A stretch of 64,000 bases of DNA from Stutzerimonas stutzeri KOS6 (GCF_000307775.2 NZ_KK020676.1:209945-273944), one strand, 5' to 3'. Positions 19,614 through 30,011 are shown, counted from the stretch's first letter. Numbers and translations are program-made. The notes: generated from the sequence alone by a model not told the origin.

Positions 19614-20393
19614 GTGCAATTGATCGACACTCACACCCATCTCGACTTCGAACCGTTCGATGACGACCGTAGCGAAGTGCTCACCCGCAGCCTGGCAGGC
19701 GGGGTCGAGCGCATCGTGGTACTGGGTGTGCAGCAGGCGAACTGGCAACGGGTCTGGCAGCTGGCCTGCAGCGAACCGGCGATATATGCCGCCCTGGGCC
19801 TGCATCCGGTGTTCATCGACGAGCATCGGGACGCACATGTCGATCAATTGCGCGACTGGCTGCAACGCTTGCGCGGCGAAGCCAAGCTATGCGCCGTTGG
19901 CGAGATCGGACTGGACTATTACGTCGAAGACCCCGACATCGAACGCCAGCAGCAGCTGCTCGAGGCGCAGTTGGCACTGGCCGCCGAGTTCGCCTTGCCA
20001 ACGCTGCTGCACGTGCGCCGTGCCCATGCGCAGATGATCGCCACCCTCAAGCGCTACCGGCTGCAGCGTGCCGGCGTCATCCATGCCTTCAGCGGCAGTT
20101 GGGAGGAGGCGCGGGAGTACCTGCGCCTGGGCTTCAAGCTCGGCCTCGGCGGTGCCGGCACCTGGCCGCAGGCACAGCGCATGCACCGGGTGCTGCAGCA
20201 GCTGCCGCTGGATGCCATCGTGCTGGAGACCGATGCGCCGGACATCCCGCCCGTAGGCCATGCCGGCGAACGCAACAGCCCGGAACTGTTGCCGGAGATC
20301 TGCCAGCGCCTGGCCGATCTCAAGGGCATCGGCGCCGATGAACTGGCTGCGGCCAGCTATCGCAGTAGCTGCGAGCTGTTCGGCTGGCGCTGA
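19614..20393 (+). CDS. TatD-family metal-dependent deoxyribonuclease
   Basis: TatD/YjjV-like hydrolase, 259 residues. Metal-ligand segments are DTHTHLDF near the N-terminus, GEIGLDYY, LHVRRAH, HAFSGSW and ETDAPDIPP. The family has DNase activity and is implicated in repair of oxidative DNA damage. GTG 19614 is chosen, preceded by GGAG; the length then fits the family. It is convergent with the MCP gene. Confidence 0.88.
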   Translation: MQLIDTHTHLDFEPFDDDRSEVLTRSLAGGVERIVVLGVQQANWQRVWQLACSEPAIYAALGLHPVFIDEHRDAHVDQLRDWLQRLRGEAKLCAVGEIGLDYYVEDPDIERQQQLLEAQLALAAEFALPTLLHVRRAHAQMIATLKRYRLQRAGVIHAFSGSWEEAREYLRLGFKLGLGGAGTWPQAQRMHRVLQQLPLDAIVLETDAPDIPPVGHAGERNSPELLPEICQRLADLKGIGADELAAASYRSSCELFGWR

Positions 20394-20411
20394 CCGCGCA
20401 ACACCGAGGCC

Positions 20412-22442
20412 TCAGACCCGGAAGGCGGCGATCAACTGCTGCAGCTGTGCGACCAGTTGGGTCAGCTGGTGGCTCGCCTGCTCGGTATGCCCGGCTCCCT
20501 CGGCGGTACGCTGCCCGGCCTCGTTGATCGCGACGATGTTGCGGTCGATATCCTGCGCCACGGCGGTCTGCTGCTCGGCGGCCGCCGCGATCTGCTGGTT
20601 CTGGTCAACGATCAGGCCTACCGCGTCGAGGATATTTTCCAGCGCCTGCACCACCTGTGCCGACTGACCGGCCGTGTTTTCGGCCAGCACGTGACTGGCG
20701 TGCATGGTCTTCACCGCGGCGCCGACACCGCTCTGCAGGCGCGCGATCATCTGTTCGATTTCCGCTGTGGATTTCTGCGTACGCTGCGCCAGCCCGCGTA
20801 CTTCATCGGCGACCACGGCGAAGCCGCGGCCCTGCTCGCCAGCGCGCGCCGCCTCGATGGCGGCATTGAGCGCCAGCAGGTTGGTCTGTTCGGCGATGGT
20901 CTTGATCACGTCCAACACCTGGCTGATCGCCTTGCTGTCGCCAGCCAGCTGGTTGATCACTTCGACCGATTGTTCGATCTCGCCAGCCAAACGCTGGATG
21001 CCACCGACCTGCTCCACGACCAGCACCCGGCCGCTGACGGTTTCCTGATTGACGTTCTGCGCACTGCCGACCGCCGCCTCGGCGCTGTTGGCGACGGCCT
21101 GGGCGGTGGCCGACATCTGGTTCATCGCGGTGGCCACCTGCTCGATCTGGCCGCGCTGTTCGGACACCGTCTGGTTGCTCTCGCCGGAAACGCTTTCCAC
21201 TCGTCTGGCCTGCCGCTCCACTTCGGCGACGGTCTGGCCGACCCGCTCGATCAGCTCGCGAATCTGCGCCACGGTAGCGTTGAAGACACGCCCCAACTCG
21301 CCCAGCTCGTCACGACTCTGGATCTCGTAGCGTGCGGTCATGTCACCCCCGGCGACCTTGCCCATGATCTCGCCGAGGCTGCGCAACGACGCCCGCGTCG
21401 AGGCATAGAAGCCGGCGTACAGATAGACCACCAGGCAAAGCACCACAATCAGCGCCGCAAGCAGCAGCGTCATCAGCAGACGCTTCTGCTCCAGCCGTTC
21501 GGCCAGTTCCACGCCGAGAAAATCGAGGATGGCATCGTTCAGTTGATAGGTCTTGGCCATCTCGGCGCTGATGCGTTCGTAGAACGCTTCCCACGGTCGA
21601 TCCAGCGCCTCGGCCATGATCACCTCGTCCTGCAGGATGTCACTGCTGAGCTGGAGCGATTCGCGGCTGGTCGCGGCGAAACTGTCGAGTCCGCGTCGCG
21701 CGGCCTCGCTCGCACCGAGCGCATCCTGCAGTTGCGCGGTGTACTGCGTCTGCAGCTTCTCCAGCTCGAGCACGAGGTTGTCCAGCGTGTTGCTGGCAGC
21801 GGAATTGAGGTAGCCCTGGCCGAACGTGTAGGAGCCTACCGCGCGCCCCTCACCCAGCGACGCGCTGATAGCCGGGGTGACCGTGGTCAGCAGCTCGGCC
21901 AGCTGACGGACCTCGCGCTGCAGATCCTGGCTGAGCCCCGACTGGCCGGCTACCAGCTTGATCATCACCTGCGACTGGCCCAGCAGGGTTTCGGCCATGG
22001 CCGCCTTGGACTGCAGCGATTGCTCGGCCTGGGCGGCACCCAGCCCGGCCACCAGCTCGTCGCGGCGGGCGTTGAATTCAGCCACCTGCTCCGGCTCCTC
22101 ACTGACCGCCGCCAGGGCCTGCAACTGTGCCGTCAGATCGTCTTCGACGCTCTTCAGGCGGCGGGCAAGCGTTTCCACATTGCCGGTCTGACCGATGATC
22201 GACTCGATGTGCACGAGGTCGTTCCAGTCTTCCATGCTGCGCCGTACCTGCAGGGTCGAACCCAGCAACTCCAGGCTCTGCAGTTCGATGCGGGTACCCA
22301 CGAAGGCCCGGTACGAATCGCGCACCAGATAGTAATTGCTGAGCAGCATGGGAACGAAAAACAGGACGCTGACCAGACTGAACTTCATGCCGAAGCTCAG
22401 GCGGTTCATGAAAGCGATCGCGGGACGCAACAGACTATTCAC
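20412..22442 (-). CDS. Methyl-accepting chemotaxis protein (PA4520-like)
   Basis: Transmembrane chemoreceptor, 676 residues. The first membrane helix is [18 protein letters not shown], followed by a periplasmic helical sensor region of roughly 300 residues, a second membrane helix (about 345-365), a HAMP domain, and a signalling hairpin with the conserved tip [20 protein letters not shown]. The sensor is of the long all-helical type; its ligand is not predictable from sequence. GTG 22442 is preceded by GGGAGA; an ATG 33 bp later has no ribosome-binding site. It neighbours ampE/ampD as PA4520 does in P. aeruginosa. A sigma28-like promoter lies upstream. Confidence 0.92.
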   Translation of the reverse strand: MNSLLRPAIAFMNRLSFGMKFSLVSVLFFVPMLLSNYYLVRDSYRAFVGTRIELQSLELLGSTLQVRRSMEDWNDLVHIESIIGQTGNVETLARRLKSVEDDLTAQLQALAAVSEEPEQVAEFNARRDELVAGLGAAQAEQSLQSKAAMAETLLGQSQVMIKLVAGQSGLSQDLQREVRQLAELLTTVTPAISASLGEGRAVGSYTFGQGYLNSAASNTLDNLVLELEKLQTQYTAQLQDALGASEAARRGLDSFAATSRESLQLSSDILQDEVIMAEALDRPWEAFYERISAEMAKTYQLNDAILDFLGVELAERLEQKRLLMTLLLAALIVVLCLVVYLYAGFYASTRASLRSLGEIMGKVAGGDMTARYEIQSRDELGELGRVFNATVAQIRELIERVGQTVAEVERQARRVESVSGESNQTVSEQRGQIEQVATAMNQMSATAQAVANSAEAAVGSAQNVNQETVSGRVLVVEQVGGIQRLAGEIEQSVEVINQLAGDSKAISQVLDVIKTIAEQTNLLALNAAIEAARAGEQGRGFAVVADEVRGLAQRTQKSTAEIEQMIARLQSGVGAAVKTMHASHVLAENTAGQSAQVVQALENILDAVGLIVDQNQQIAAAAEQQTAVAQDIDRNIVAINEAGQRTAEGAGHTEQASHQLTQLVAQLQQLIAAFRV

Positions 22443-22537
22443 ACGACGTCTCCCAATATTATTGGTATGGGCGTGCACGCAATTGCAGCGCGCAGCAGGG
22501 CTCGTCAGAGAGGTGTCATCCACCCGGCTTATACGGG

Positions 22538-22564
22538 ATATCGATCGCGAACTTTGTAACTTAA
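22538..22564 (-). promoter_or_regulatory. Candidate sigma28 (FliA) promoter of the chemoreceptor gene
   Basis: On the minus strand TTAAGTTA is followed after 11 bp by ATCGATAT. The FliA consensus is TAAAGTTT-N11-GCCGATAA, so the spacing is exact and the core AAGTT and CGATA bases match. It ends about 96 bp before the GTG start. Flagellar-class control would be expected for an MCP. Confidence 0.5.
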
Positions 22565-22700
22565 GGTAATGGCCAATCAGTGGCCCGCAGCCCGCCCGAC
22601 GCCATCCGATCAGCGGCAGCGTCTAGCCTGCGGGGTGCAGCGCTGCCGGGCGAGCAAGGTCATACAGCGCTCATATGTACGCCCATTCAGGCGCGCGCGT

Positions 22701-23537
22701 CTAGGCGAGGATGGTCAGTGCCGCGATCGCCGCGTACCACAGCACACGGGCCCGCACGAGCAGCGCAGCCAGCCCGTCTAGCCGGGCAATGCCTGCCTCA
22801 CCGTCGATCTCCGGCGGCAGATCGGCAGCCAGGGGGCCCGCCTCCGCCAGCAATCGACGGGCCGGCACCTCCCAGCTCAGCAGCTCATGCAGCAGCGCCC
22901 GATTGAGCGCAACGAAGTTGCCGACCAGCGCGAAGCTGCCCAGCAGCACCCGCACCGGCACCCAGTCGAAGGCATGCAGCAGTTGCTCGGCCCGCTCACG
23001 CACCCCTTCATGCCCCGCGTGTTCGGCGCACAGCGCCAGCAGCCGATAGGCCAGCGCTGCCATCGGCCCGAGCAGGAGGTACCAGAAGATGACCGCAAAG
23101 AAGCCCTCGTAGCTCTTCCACAGCAGGCGCGCCTGCACCGCCTGCAGCAGGCTCGGCGGGTCCTGCGCCAGCAAGCCGAGGTCACGCTCGGCGGCCAGCG
23201 CAGCGGCTTCCTTATCACCCCGCCGCCAGGCATCGCGAAAGGCGCCGAGCTCGGCCTTGCCATGTCCGCGACCGAGGCTGTAGAGCAGTACCAGCAGATG
23301 CAGCGGCAGGCTCAGCCAGCCATAGGCCAGCGGCTCAAGCGCCACGAGCAGCAGGCCGAGCAGCAGTACCGGAAGCAGCACCAGCAGCGACAGCACCAGC
23401 CAAGGCGCCTCGCGCGAACGCGGGCTGGCTTCGATCTGGCGCAAGCGCGCCAGCCAGGGTTCGTCATGTTGCAGGCGCGGCCGCCAATCGGAGAATTTCT
23501 CCACCAGCAGCACGAGCAGGAGCACCAGAAAACTCAT
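22701..23537 (-). CDS. ampE: AmpE, inner-membrane protein of the ampDE operon
   Basis: Membrane protein of 278 residues with an N-terminal hydrophobic helix and three or four more (near 50-80, 145-165 and at the C-terminus). Segments such as LLLVLLVEKFSDWRP, LWKSYEGFFAVIFWYLLLGP and FDWVPVRVLLGSFALVGNF are family-typical. Its role beside ampD in peptidoglycan recycling and beta-lactamase sensing is poorly defined. It starts 10 bp after the ampD stop. Confidence 0.92.
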   Translation of the reverse strand: MSFLVLLLVLLVEKFSDWRPRLQHDEPWLARLRQIEASPRSREAPWLVLSLLVLLPVLLLGLLLVALEPLAYGWLSLPLHLLVLLYSLGRGHGKAELGAFRDAWRRGDKEAAALAAERDLGLLAQDPPSLLQAVQARLLWKSYEGFFAVIFWYLLLGPMAALAYRLLALCAEHAGHEGVRERAEQLLHAFDWVPVRVLLGSFALVGNFVALNRALLHELLSWEVPARRLLAEAGPLAADLPPEIDGEAGIARLDGLAALLVRARVLWYAAIAALTILA

Positions 23538-23547
23538 CGTCCTTTCC

Positions 23548-24099
23548 TCAGCAGGTAATGGATGCCGCTCGCAGACGCAGCCAGTCGAACGCCGGGCCCG
23601 GATCGGTCTTGCGCCCCGGAGCAATATCGCTGTGGCCGCACACGCGCTCTGGCGTGATCGCCGGATAGGTCCGCTGCAACACCTGGCACAACTCGATCAG
23701 CGCCTGATACTGGGCCTCGCTGAACGGCTCATGATCGGTCCCCTCCAGTTCGATGCCGATGGAGAAGTCGTTGCAGCCGTCGCGGCCGTCGAAGCAGGAA
23801 ACGCCTGCGTGCCAGGCACGGTCCAGGCAAGAGACGAACTGAGTGACCACGCCATCACGCTCGATGAGAAAATGCGCCGATACCTGCAGCTCGGCGATCT
23901 CCTCGAAAAAGGGGTGCTCACCGCGCGGCAGGCGGTTCTGGAAGAACTGTTGAACCTTGCCGGTGCCGAACTGAGCCGGCGGCAGGCTGATGTTGTGAAT
24001 CACCAACAGCGAGATTTCACCGGCTGGGCGCTGGTTGAAGTTCGGTGACGGGCAATGGTGGACGCCATTGCACCAGCCAGTGGCGGAATCCAGATTCAT
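23548..24099 (-). CDS. ampD: AmpD, cytosolic 1,6-anhydro-N-acetylmuramyl-L-alanine amidase
   Basis: Amidase_2 zinc enzyme of 183 residues, matching AmpD length. Zinc ligands are H35 (LLVIHNISLP) and the late His and Asp in VCGHSDIAPGRKTDPGP. It cleaves the peptide from anhydromuropeptides in the cytosol and thereby restrains AmpR-driven beta-lactamase induction. No signal peptide, as expected. It forms an operon with ampE. Confidence 0.95.
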   Translation of the reverse strand: MNLDSATGWCNGVHHCPSPNFNQRPAGEISLLVIHNISLPPAQFGTGKVQQFFQNRLPRGEHPFFEEIAELQVSAHFLIERDGVVTQFVSCLDRAWHAGVSCFDGRDGCNDFSIGIELEGTDHEPFSEAQYQALIELCQVLQRTYPAITPERVCGHSDIAPGRKTDPGPAFDWLRLRAASITC

Positions 24100-24198
24100 C
24101 GTACGGGCCCGGGCAGACAGCAGGACCGCAGGCTATCGCCTGCAAGATGCTGCCTGCAAGCGCCGCCGCCCCTGGCAATCCCGGTTAAGTCCCGACGG

Positions 24199-24927
24199 CT
24201 AGTCGGTGTGGCCGAGCAGGCGGCGCGCAACGGCCTTTTCCTGCCGGCGCGATGCAAGCCGATCGGCCAGCCGCGTCGGCTCCGGCAAGCGATAGCGCGT
24301 CACGTAGCGCATCACCAGCAGCGGTGCCGTGGCGATGCTCACGCGATTGCCTGGCGAGACGATCAGCGGCCGCACCCGGTCTTTGCTGCGCAGCACACAG
24401 CCGATCACCTCGCCGGTCTTCCTGTCGCGCAAAGCCACCTGTGCGCCGCGCGCCGGGTCGAGTTCGTCATGCTCGCCGGTCAGCAGCTTCTTCGCCACGC
24501 CGATGGTCGGCAGACCAGTCACCACACCGAGATGAGCGGCGATGCCCAGCCGCCGCGGATGGGCGATCCCGTGGCCATCGGCAAAGATCAGGTCGGGCAT
24601 CGCCGGCAGCTCGGCGAGGGCTTGCAACACTGCCGGCAGCTCACGAAAGGACAGCAGGCCCGGAACGTAGGGCATGTTGGTCGGGATTCGCGCCAAGCTG
24701 CTACCGACCAACTCGAGCGTCTCGGCATCCAGCAGCACGGCCGCCGCGCGGGTGATGCTGCCGCCCTCTTCGAACCCCACATCCACGCCGGCGATCAATC
24801 GCAACGGTGCAAAGTCGTCACCCACCCGTACCTGCGACGCCAGCGTTTGCTGCATCGCCCGCGCCGCTGCCGGACTGCCGTCCCAATCGCCAAATGGGTT
24901 GGCCGGATACTGACTGGTTTCACTCAT
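24199..24927 (-). CDS. nfi: Endonuclease V (deoxyinosine 3'-endonuclease)
   Basis: Nfi family, 242 residues. Catalytic metal residues lie in [10 protein letters not shown] and [14 protein letters not shown], with the wedge segment [14 protein letters not shown]. It nicks DNA near deaminated adenine (hypoxanthine) and other lesions. ATG 24927 is preceded by GGGAG; the ORF's earlier Met lacks this. It follows the ampDE operon in orientation but has a 99-bp gap from ampD. Confidence 0.93.
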   Translation of the reverse strand: MSETSQYPANPFGDWDGSPAAARAMQQTLASQVRVGDDFAPLRLIAGVDVGFEEGGSITRAAAVLLDAETLELVGSSLARIPTNMPYVPGLLSFRELPAVLQALAELPAMPDLIFADGHGIAHPRRLGIAAHLGVVTGLPTIGVAKKLLTGEHDELDPARGAQVALRDRKTGEVIGCVLRSKDRVRPLIVSPGNRVSIATAPLLVMRYVTRYRLPEPTRLADRLASRRQEKAVARRLLGHTD

Positions 24928-25086
24928 GCTTAGCTCCCGTTGCATCTGCGATTCGACGCACCGGCGAACAGACGGTTCAGTCGTTTCGACTCAGCCGAGA
25001 CTGGACAGCGCCGGGGAAAAATAGGACGCTCCAGCCGCAATACGGCCGTTTTACCTTATGAACTGCTCACAATAATTAGAAAACAC

Positions 25087-26079
25087 ATGCCCAACCCCGT
25101 CCCGATCCAGCACATCAGCATACTTGCCATCGAAGGAGTCTTCGCCTCGACGCTCATGCAGGCCAAGGACTTCTTCCACATGGCCAGCCTGCGCTACGGT
25201 AGACAGCTCGGCCTGAACCTGACTCCGGCTTTCGAAACCCGCCTGGTCAGCCCGGAAGGCACGCCGGTGAATACGTTCAGCGGTACTAGCATCGCGGTCG
25301 ACTGCGCTCTGGACGCCGCCGACATGGTCATCCTGCCTGCATTCTGGGGCGACTTCGACGCACTCTGCGCACGCTATCGGCAAGTCGGCCCATGGCTGCG
25401 CGAGCGCCACAGCGCCGGCGCTGTCATTTGCGGTGAGGCCACCGGTGTCTTCTGGATGGCCCAGTCGGGTCTGCTGGAAGGCCGACAGGCTACCACCCAC
25501 TGGCGCTTCGCCAACGAGTTCGTCGAGCGCTTCCCCGCCGTACAGTTCAGTGCCGACAAGCACCTCACCGACAGCGACAACCTCTATTGCGCCGGCGGCA
25601 CCACGTCGGCCTGCGACCTGTACATGCATCTGGTGGAGCGCTTCTGTGGCGCGCAAGTGGCGCAGGGCATGGCGCGCGATGTGCTGTTCGAACTGCAACG
25701 CAGCTACAGTCCAGGAAGGCTGGGCTTCGGCGGGCAGAAGCTGCATCTGGATACGCGGATCCTGCAGATCCAGGAATGGCTGGAGGCCAATTACGCCGAG
25801 AAATTCCGCTTCGAGGACGTGGCCCGCCAGCATGGCATGAGCATTCGCAACTTCATGCGCCGTTTCCAGGCCGCTACCGGCGACAAGCCGCTGCACTACC
25901 TGCAGCGCCTGCGCATCGAAACGGCGAAGAGCCTGCTCGCCACCACCGGCAAGAGCATCAAGACGATCAGCTACGAAGTCGGCTACGACGACGCCAGCTT
26001 CTTTGCCCGCCTGTTCCGCCAACACACCGAGCTGTCACCGAATCGCTATCGGCAACAGTACCGACATAAGAACAGCTGA
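25087..26079 (+). CDS. GATase1-like AraC-family transcriptional regulator
   Basis: Regulator of 330 residues joining an N-terminal DJ-1/PfpI (class I glutamine-amidotransferase-like) domain (about 1-190) to two C-terminal AraC HTHs (about 230-325; SIRNFMRRFQAATGDKPLHYLQRLRIETAKSLL and ISYEVGYDDASFFARLFRQHTE). This GlxA-type architecture is used by regulators such as ArgR, CdhR and GbdR. The elbow reads ICGEATGVFWMA, so the usual catalytic Cys environment is altered. The target is unknown: no amino-acid or betaine genes are adjacent. Confidence 0.88.
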   Translation: MPNPVPIQHISILAIEGVFASTLMQAKDFFHMASLRYGRQLGLNLTPAFETRLVSPEGTPVNTFSGTSIAVDCALDAADMVILPAFWGDFDALCARYRQVGPWLRERHSAGAVICGEATGVFWMAQSGLLEGRQATTHWRFANEFVERFPAVQFSADKHLTDSDNLYCAGGTTSACDLYMHLVERFCGAQVAQGMARDVLFELQRSYSPGRLGFGGQKLHLDTRILQIQEWLEANYAEKFRFEDVARQHGMSIRNFMRRFQAATGDKPLHYLQRLRIETAKSLLATTGKSIKTISYEVGYDDASFFARLFRQHTELSPNRYRQQYRHKNS

Positions 26080-26081
26080 CC

Positions 26082-26132
26082 AGCCGCAAGCGCGGAACGC
26101 CCAGCAGGCATTTTCCGCTTTAACTTGCGGCT
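26082..26132. terminator. Bidirectional hairpin between araC-type gene and zapE
   Basis: Outer arms GCCGCAAG (26083-26090) and CTTGCGGC (26124-26131) with inner arms GCGGAA (26092-26097) and TTCCGC (26113-26118). It lies between two convergent genes, so it likely ends both transcripts, although U-tracts are weak. Confidence 0.55.
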
Positions 26133-26143
26133 TGTAGCGGCCT

Positions 26144-27238
26144 TCAGGGCTTGTGCGGACGCGCCAGATATTCGTGGGACTGCATCTCCAGCAAACGGCT
26201 CAGGGTCCGCTGGAATTCGAACTCCAGGCGACCACCGGTGTACAGGTCCTTGAGTTCCACCTCGGCGGAGATGATCAGCTTGACGTTGCGGTCATAGAAC
26301 TCGTCCACCAGATTGATGAAGCGCCGCGCCATGTCGTCCTTGGCCACGTTCATCTGCTCGACATTGGCCAGCAGGACGGCACCGAAGATCTTGCCCAGCT
26401 CGATGTAGTCGTTCTGGCTGCGCGGCCCGTCGCACAGCTCGCGGAATTCGAACCAGGCCACGTCGTTGCCGGTCTTCACCGCCCGAATCTCACGGTTCTC
26501 GACCATCAGGACGTCCTTTTCCACGACCCGGCATTTCTCCGGCAGCAGGCTCTTGAAGCTGCGTTCCAGGCTGCGTTCGGCCTCGGCATCGAGGGGGAAG
26601 TGGAACAGTTCGGCCTGCTCCAGTGCGCGCAGGCGATAGTCGATGCCGCTGTCGACATTGACGATCTCGGTGTGCTTCTTCAGCAGTTCGATCGCCGGCA
26701 GGAAGCGCGCACGCTGCAGGCCGTCCTTGTACAGGCCATCCGGTACGATGTTCGACGTCGCCACGAGGCTCACACCGTTCTTGAACAATTCCTCGAGCAA
26801 GGTGGCGAGGATCATCGCATCGGTGATGTCGGAGACGAAGAACTCGTCGAAGCAGATCACTCGTGCCTCGTCGGCGAAGCGCTTGCCGATGATGGTCAGC
26901 GGGTTCTTCTCGCCTTTGAGGGTCTTCATTTCCTCATGCACGCGTTTCATGAAGCGATGGAAGTGCGTGCGCATCTTCTGCTCGAACGGCAGAGCGTCGA
27001 AGAAGGTATCGACCAGGTAAGTCTTGCCGCGACCCACGCCACCCCAGAAATAGATGCCCTTGATCGGCTCCTGCTGTTTCTTGCCGAACAGCTTGCCGAG
27101 CAGGCCGCTCTTGTTGCGGCCGTCGGCCACCAGATCGTCGTACAGGCGCTGCAGGTGACGCACCGCATTTTCCTGGGCCGCATCGTGGAAGAAGTCAGGA
27201 CGCCGGAGGTCGGCCTGATAGCGCTCAAGAGGAGTCAT
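26144..27238 (-). CDS. zapE: ZapE, AFG1-like cell-division ATPase
   Basis: AFG1-family ATPase of 364 residues. Walker A is GGVGRGKTYL, Walker B ICFDEFFVSD. The start MTPLERYQADL is the family N-terminus, so ATG 27238 is chosen over the longer frame from a TTG at 27316. In E. coli ZapE acts on the FtsZ ring under stress. It is downstream of trpS in the same direction. Confidence 0.93.
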   Translation of the reverse strand: MTPLERYQADLRRPDFFHDAAQENAVRHLQRLYDDLVADGRNKSGLLGKLFGKKQQEPIKGIYFWGGVGRGKTYLVDTFFDALPFEQKMRTHFHRFMKRVHEEMKTLKGEKNPLTIIGKRFADEARVICFDEFFVSDITDAMILATLLEELFKNGVSLVATSNIVPDGLYKDGLQRARFLPAIELLKKHTEIVNVDSGIDYRLRALEQAELFHFPLDAEAERSLERSFKSLLPEKCRVVEKDVLMVENREIRAVKTGNDVAWFEFRELCDGPRSQNDYIELGKIFGAVLLANVEQMNVAKDDMARRFINLVDEFYDRNVKLIISAEVELKDLYTGGRLEFEFQRTLSRLLEMQSHEYLARPHKP

Positions 27239-27404
27239 AGCGGAGTCTGGGTAGTGAAACGGGGCCGACACTTTAGCCGTGCCCTCGGTGCTTGGCAATT
27301 TACTCAGGTCGTTCAAGCGTCAGCTCCTGAAAAGGCCCATTCAATGCAGGTTGCCGCGTGGCTGTCAGCGCACCCACTCGGTGCGCCCAGTATTGGCGGC
27401 TGCG

Positions 27405-28763
27405 TTACTCGACGAGCGTGGCCAGCGCCTCGCGCACCCGCAGCATGGCGGCATCGAGCGCTTCGGCGCTGTCGTAGCGCGGGCTGTCGGCGATGCATTC
27501 GTCGTCCAGCCACAGCGTGAACTGATCGCCTTCGTCCTCGCGAAGTTCCAAAGCATCCGGCCCGCCGGCAATCAGCCGCTGAGTCAGGCTGCCGATCGCC
27601 TTCGGATTGCTCAGCGGACGGGACAGCAGCAGCTCCTCGCCGTCGGCGGCGAAGAAGCGGAAACGGAAAGCGCCATCGGCCTCGCGGAAGCTGGCGAAGC
27701 GCGCGACCTTGCCGGCCTTTTTCTTGGCCGGCGCCGCGCTTTTCACTTCGCTGCGGAAATTGCGCAGCCCTACCGCTTCGCGCAATTGGCCGAGGAACGG
27801 CGTGGCAATCGCGCGTGCCTTGGCGGCACCAGCCTGAAGGATGTCCTCCAGTTCGGCAGGCCTGGTGATCAACTGGTGATACAGCTCGCGCGCCTCTCCC
27901 AGCTCGTTGTCGAGCAGCTCGAACAGACGCTGCTTGGCGTCGCCCCAGGCCAGGCCGCCGAGCAGCTCCTGGCGGAATTCGTCCTGCTGCTGCGCGGTTG
28001 CGAAGGCCTGGTACAGCGTGAACAGATGCGAGCTGTCCGGATCCTTGGGTTCACCCGGCAGCCGCGAATCGGTAACGATGCGCGCGATAGCGCCTTTCAG
28101 CTCCTTGGCACTGCCGAACAGCGGAATGGTGTTGTCGTAGCTCTTCGACATCTTGCGCCCGTCGAGCCCCGGCAAGGTGGCTACGCCTTCCTCGATCACT
28201 GCCTCGGGCAAGGTGAAGAACTCGCGTCCCTGACCGAACAGGTGGTTGAAGCGCTGGGCGATATCGCGGGCCATTTCCACGTGCTGGATCTGATCCCGCC
28301 CCACCGGCACCTTGTGTGCGTTGAACATGAGAATGTCCGCAGCCATCAGCACCGGATAGCTGTACAGGCCCATGGTCACGCCAGCGTCCGGGTCTTCGCC
28401 GCTCTCGACATTCTTGTCCACCGAGGCCTTGTAGGCATGGGCGCGGTTGAGCAGGCCCTTGGCGGTGACGCAGGTGAGCAGCCAGGTCAGCTCGGGGATT
28501 TCCGGGACATCGGACTGGCGATAGAAGGTCACGCGCTCGGCATCGAGGCCACAGGCCAGCCAGGTCGCGGCGATCTCCAGGCGCGAACGCTGGATACGCA
28601 GCGGGTCGTCGCACTTGATCAGCGCATGGTAGTCGGCCAGGAAGTAGAAGGAGTCGGCGGCGGCGTCCCGGCTGGCCAGGATTGCCGGACGAATCGCACC
28701 GGCATAATTGCCCAGGTGCGGCGTCCCGGTAGTGGTGATTCCGGTAAGGATTCGGGTAGTCAT
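27405..28763 (-). CDS. trpS: Tryptophanyl-tRNA synthetase with C-terminal extension
   Basis: Class I synthetase, 452 residues. The HIGH-type motif is in TGTPHLGNY and the KMSKS motif in [12 protein letters not shown]. The catalytic core is about 335 residues as in bacterial TrpRS. About 110 residues follow, beginning after a Lys/Ala-rich linker (PAKKKAGK) and containing [20 protein letters not shown]; this added domain is typical of Pseudomonas TrpRS and resembles a YegP/DUF1508-type fold. No trp-codon leader or T-box was seen upstream. Confidence 0.95.
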   Translation of the reverse strand: MTTRILTGITTTGTPHLGNYAGAIRPAILASRDAAADSFYFLADYHALIKCDDPLRIQRSRLEIAATWLACGLDAERVTFYRQSDVPEIPELTWLLTCVTAKGLLNRAHAYKASVDKNVESGEDPDAGVTMGLYSYPVLMAADILMFNAHKVPVGRDQIQHVEMARDIAQRFNHLFGQGREFFTLPEAVIEEGVATLPGLDGRKMSKSYDNTIPLFGSAKELKGAIARIVTDSRLPGEPKDPDSSHLFTLYQAFATAQQQDEFRQELLGGLAWGDAKQRLFELLDNELGEARELYHQLITRPAELEDILQAGAAKARAIATPFLGQLREAVGLRNFRSEVKSAAPAKKKAGKVARFASFREADGAFRFRFFAADGEELLLSRPLSNPKAIGSLTQRLIAGGPDALELREDEGDQFTLWLDDECIADSPRYDSAEALDAAMLRVREALATLVE

Positions 28764-28810
28764 TCAGTTGTATCTCGATCGTTGCGCACTGCGAAAAACG
28801 AAGGCATCGG

Positions 28811-29437
28811 CTAGAGGCGTGGCGCGACCAGCTCTTTCAGCTCCACCAGCTTGCCGTGAAAAAAGTGACCGCATTCTGCCACCTTCAGCAGCTCGTGGGG
28901 GTGCTGCAACTCGGCAGAGAAGGCGTACACCGACTCGGCATCGATCACCTCGTCCTGCTCCGGCTGAATGATGGTCAGCTGGCAATCGCCGGCCAGCGGC
29001 AGCCCGGCCAGCCGCGAAACCGCGGGCGCCACCATCAGCAGGCGCTGCACGTTCTGCCCCTCGGCCTCCAGGCGTGACGCCAGGCTACCGGCGACGAAGC
29101 CGCCGAAGGAAAAGCCCAGCAGTGTCAACGGTAGCGCCGGATGTTGCTGGCGCAGCCAGCGCAGCACGGCCTCGGCATCATCCACCTCGCCTTCGACCAT
29201 GTCGTGTGCGCCGGCACTGGCACCGACGCCACGATAGTTGAAACGCAGCGTGCAGTAACCGGCATCCCGCGCCGTACGCTGCAGGGTCGAGACGACCTTG
29301 TTCAACATGGTGCCGCCTTTGACCGGGTTCGGATGACAGATCAGCGCCAGGCCGCGTGCCTGCGGCTGATCGAAATACAACGCTTCCAGCGCCCCGCAGG
29401 GGCCGTCGAGCGTGACAGGGGTTTCGCGCTTCAACAA
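28811..29437 (-). CDS. Alpha/beta hydrolase (PA4440-like)
   Basis: Small serine hydrolase of 208 residues. The nucleophile elbow is LGFSFGGFV, the oxyanion region HPNPVKGGTMLNKV, and the late His lies in VAECGHFFHGKL. It belongs to the dienelactone-hydrolase-like group; substrate unknown. The only plausible start is TTG 29437 (or the next codon, also TTG), with GGAG eight bases upstream, a rare start codon. It lies 47 bp upstream of trpS, probably co-transcribed. Confidence 0.82.
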   Translation of the reverse strand: MLKRETPVTLDGPCGALEALYFDQPQARGLALICHPNPVKGGTMLNKVVSTLQRTARDAGYCTLRFNYRGVGASAGAHDMVEGEVDDAEAVLRWLRQQHPALPLTLLGFSFGGFVAGSLASRLEAEGQNVQRLLMVAPAVSRLAGLPLAGDCQLTIIQPEQDEVIDAESVYAFSAELQHPHELLKVAECGHFFHGKLVELKELVAPRL

Positions 29438-29575
29438 AACAGGAACTCCGTGACCTTGGGACGAGTCGACTCGTCTTGCTAACTAGCTGCCGATAACCGC
29501 CGCCTCGTGTTGCGGTATACAGAGCAGGGACGAGACGTTAACGTAAGCACAGCCGTTTATATAGAGGAAGGACTC

Positions 29576-30004
29576 GTGGAACAGACCCTCGCGACCTGGT
29601 TGCTCCCGATTGTCGGCCTGATCGCCGGCATTGCCATCGGTTATCTGGTGGCTCGCAGCAGCGCGCCGAACCGTACACAGCGTCAGGTCGACGACCTGCA
29701 AGAGCGCTTCGACACCTATCAGAGTGAAGTGGTCACCCACTTCAACACCACGGCCAGCCTGCTGCGCAAGCTGACCAGCAACTATCAGGACATCCAGGAT
29801 CACCTGTCCGACGGCGCCAGCCGCCTGGCCCTTGACGAGCAGACCCGGCAGCGCCTGATGGCCGCGCTGCACGAAGAGAAAAATGGCTCGCGCGAGCGGC
29901 TCTCTTCGCCAGCCTTCACCGAGCCACCGAAGGACTATGCCCCCAAAGGCGACGACACCCCCGGTACGCTGCACGAGAATTTCGGCCTGAAGAGCCGTCA
30001 CTGA
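29576..30004 (+). CDS. zapG: ZapG/YhcB, DUF1043 inner-membrane protein
   Basis: Membrane protein of 142 residues. One N-terminal membrane helix (LATWLLPIVGLIAGIAIGYLV) is followed by a long coiled coil (about 35-100) and a charged, proline-containing tail. In E. coli YhcB links envelope growth with division. GTG 29576 is preceded by AGAGGAAG, which fixes the start; the frame extends to 29507 without support. Confidence 0.9.
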   Translation: MEQTLATWLLPIVGLIAGIAIGYLVARSSAPNRTQRQVDDLQERFDTYQSEVVTHFNTTASLLRKLTSNYQDIQDHLSDGASRLALDEQTRQRLMAALHEEKNGSRERLSSPAFTEPPKDYAPKGDDTPGTLHENFGLKSRH

Positions 30005-30011
30005 TCGCCCC

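Noticed and set aside
20457-22559. A 700-codon plus-strand open frame
   Set aside because: Antisense shadow of the chemoreceptor gene.
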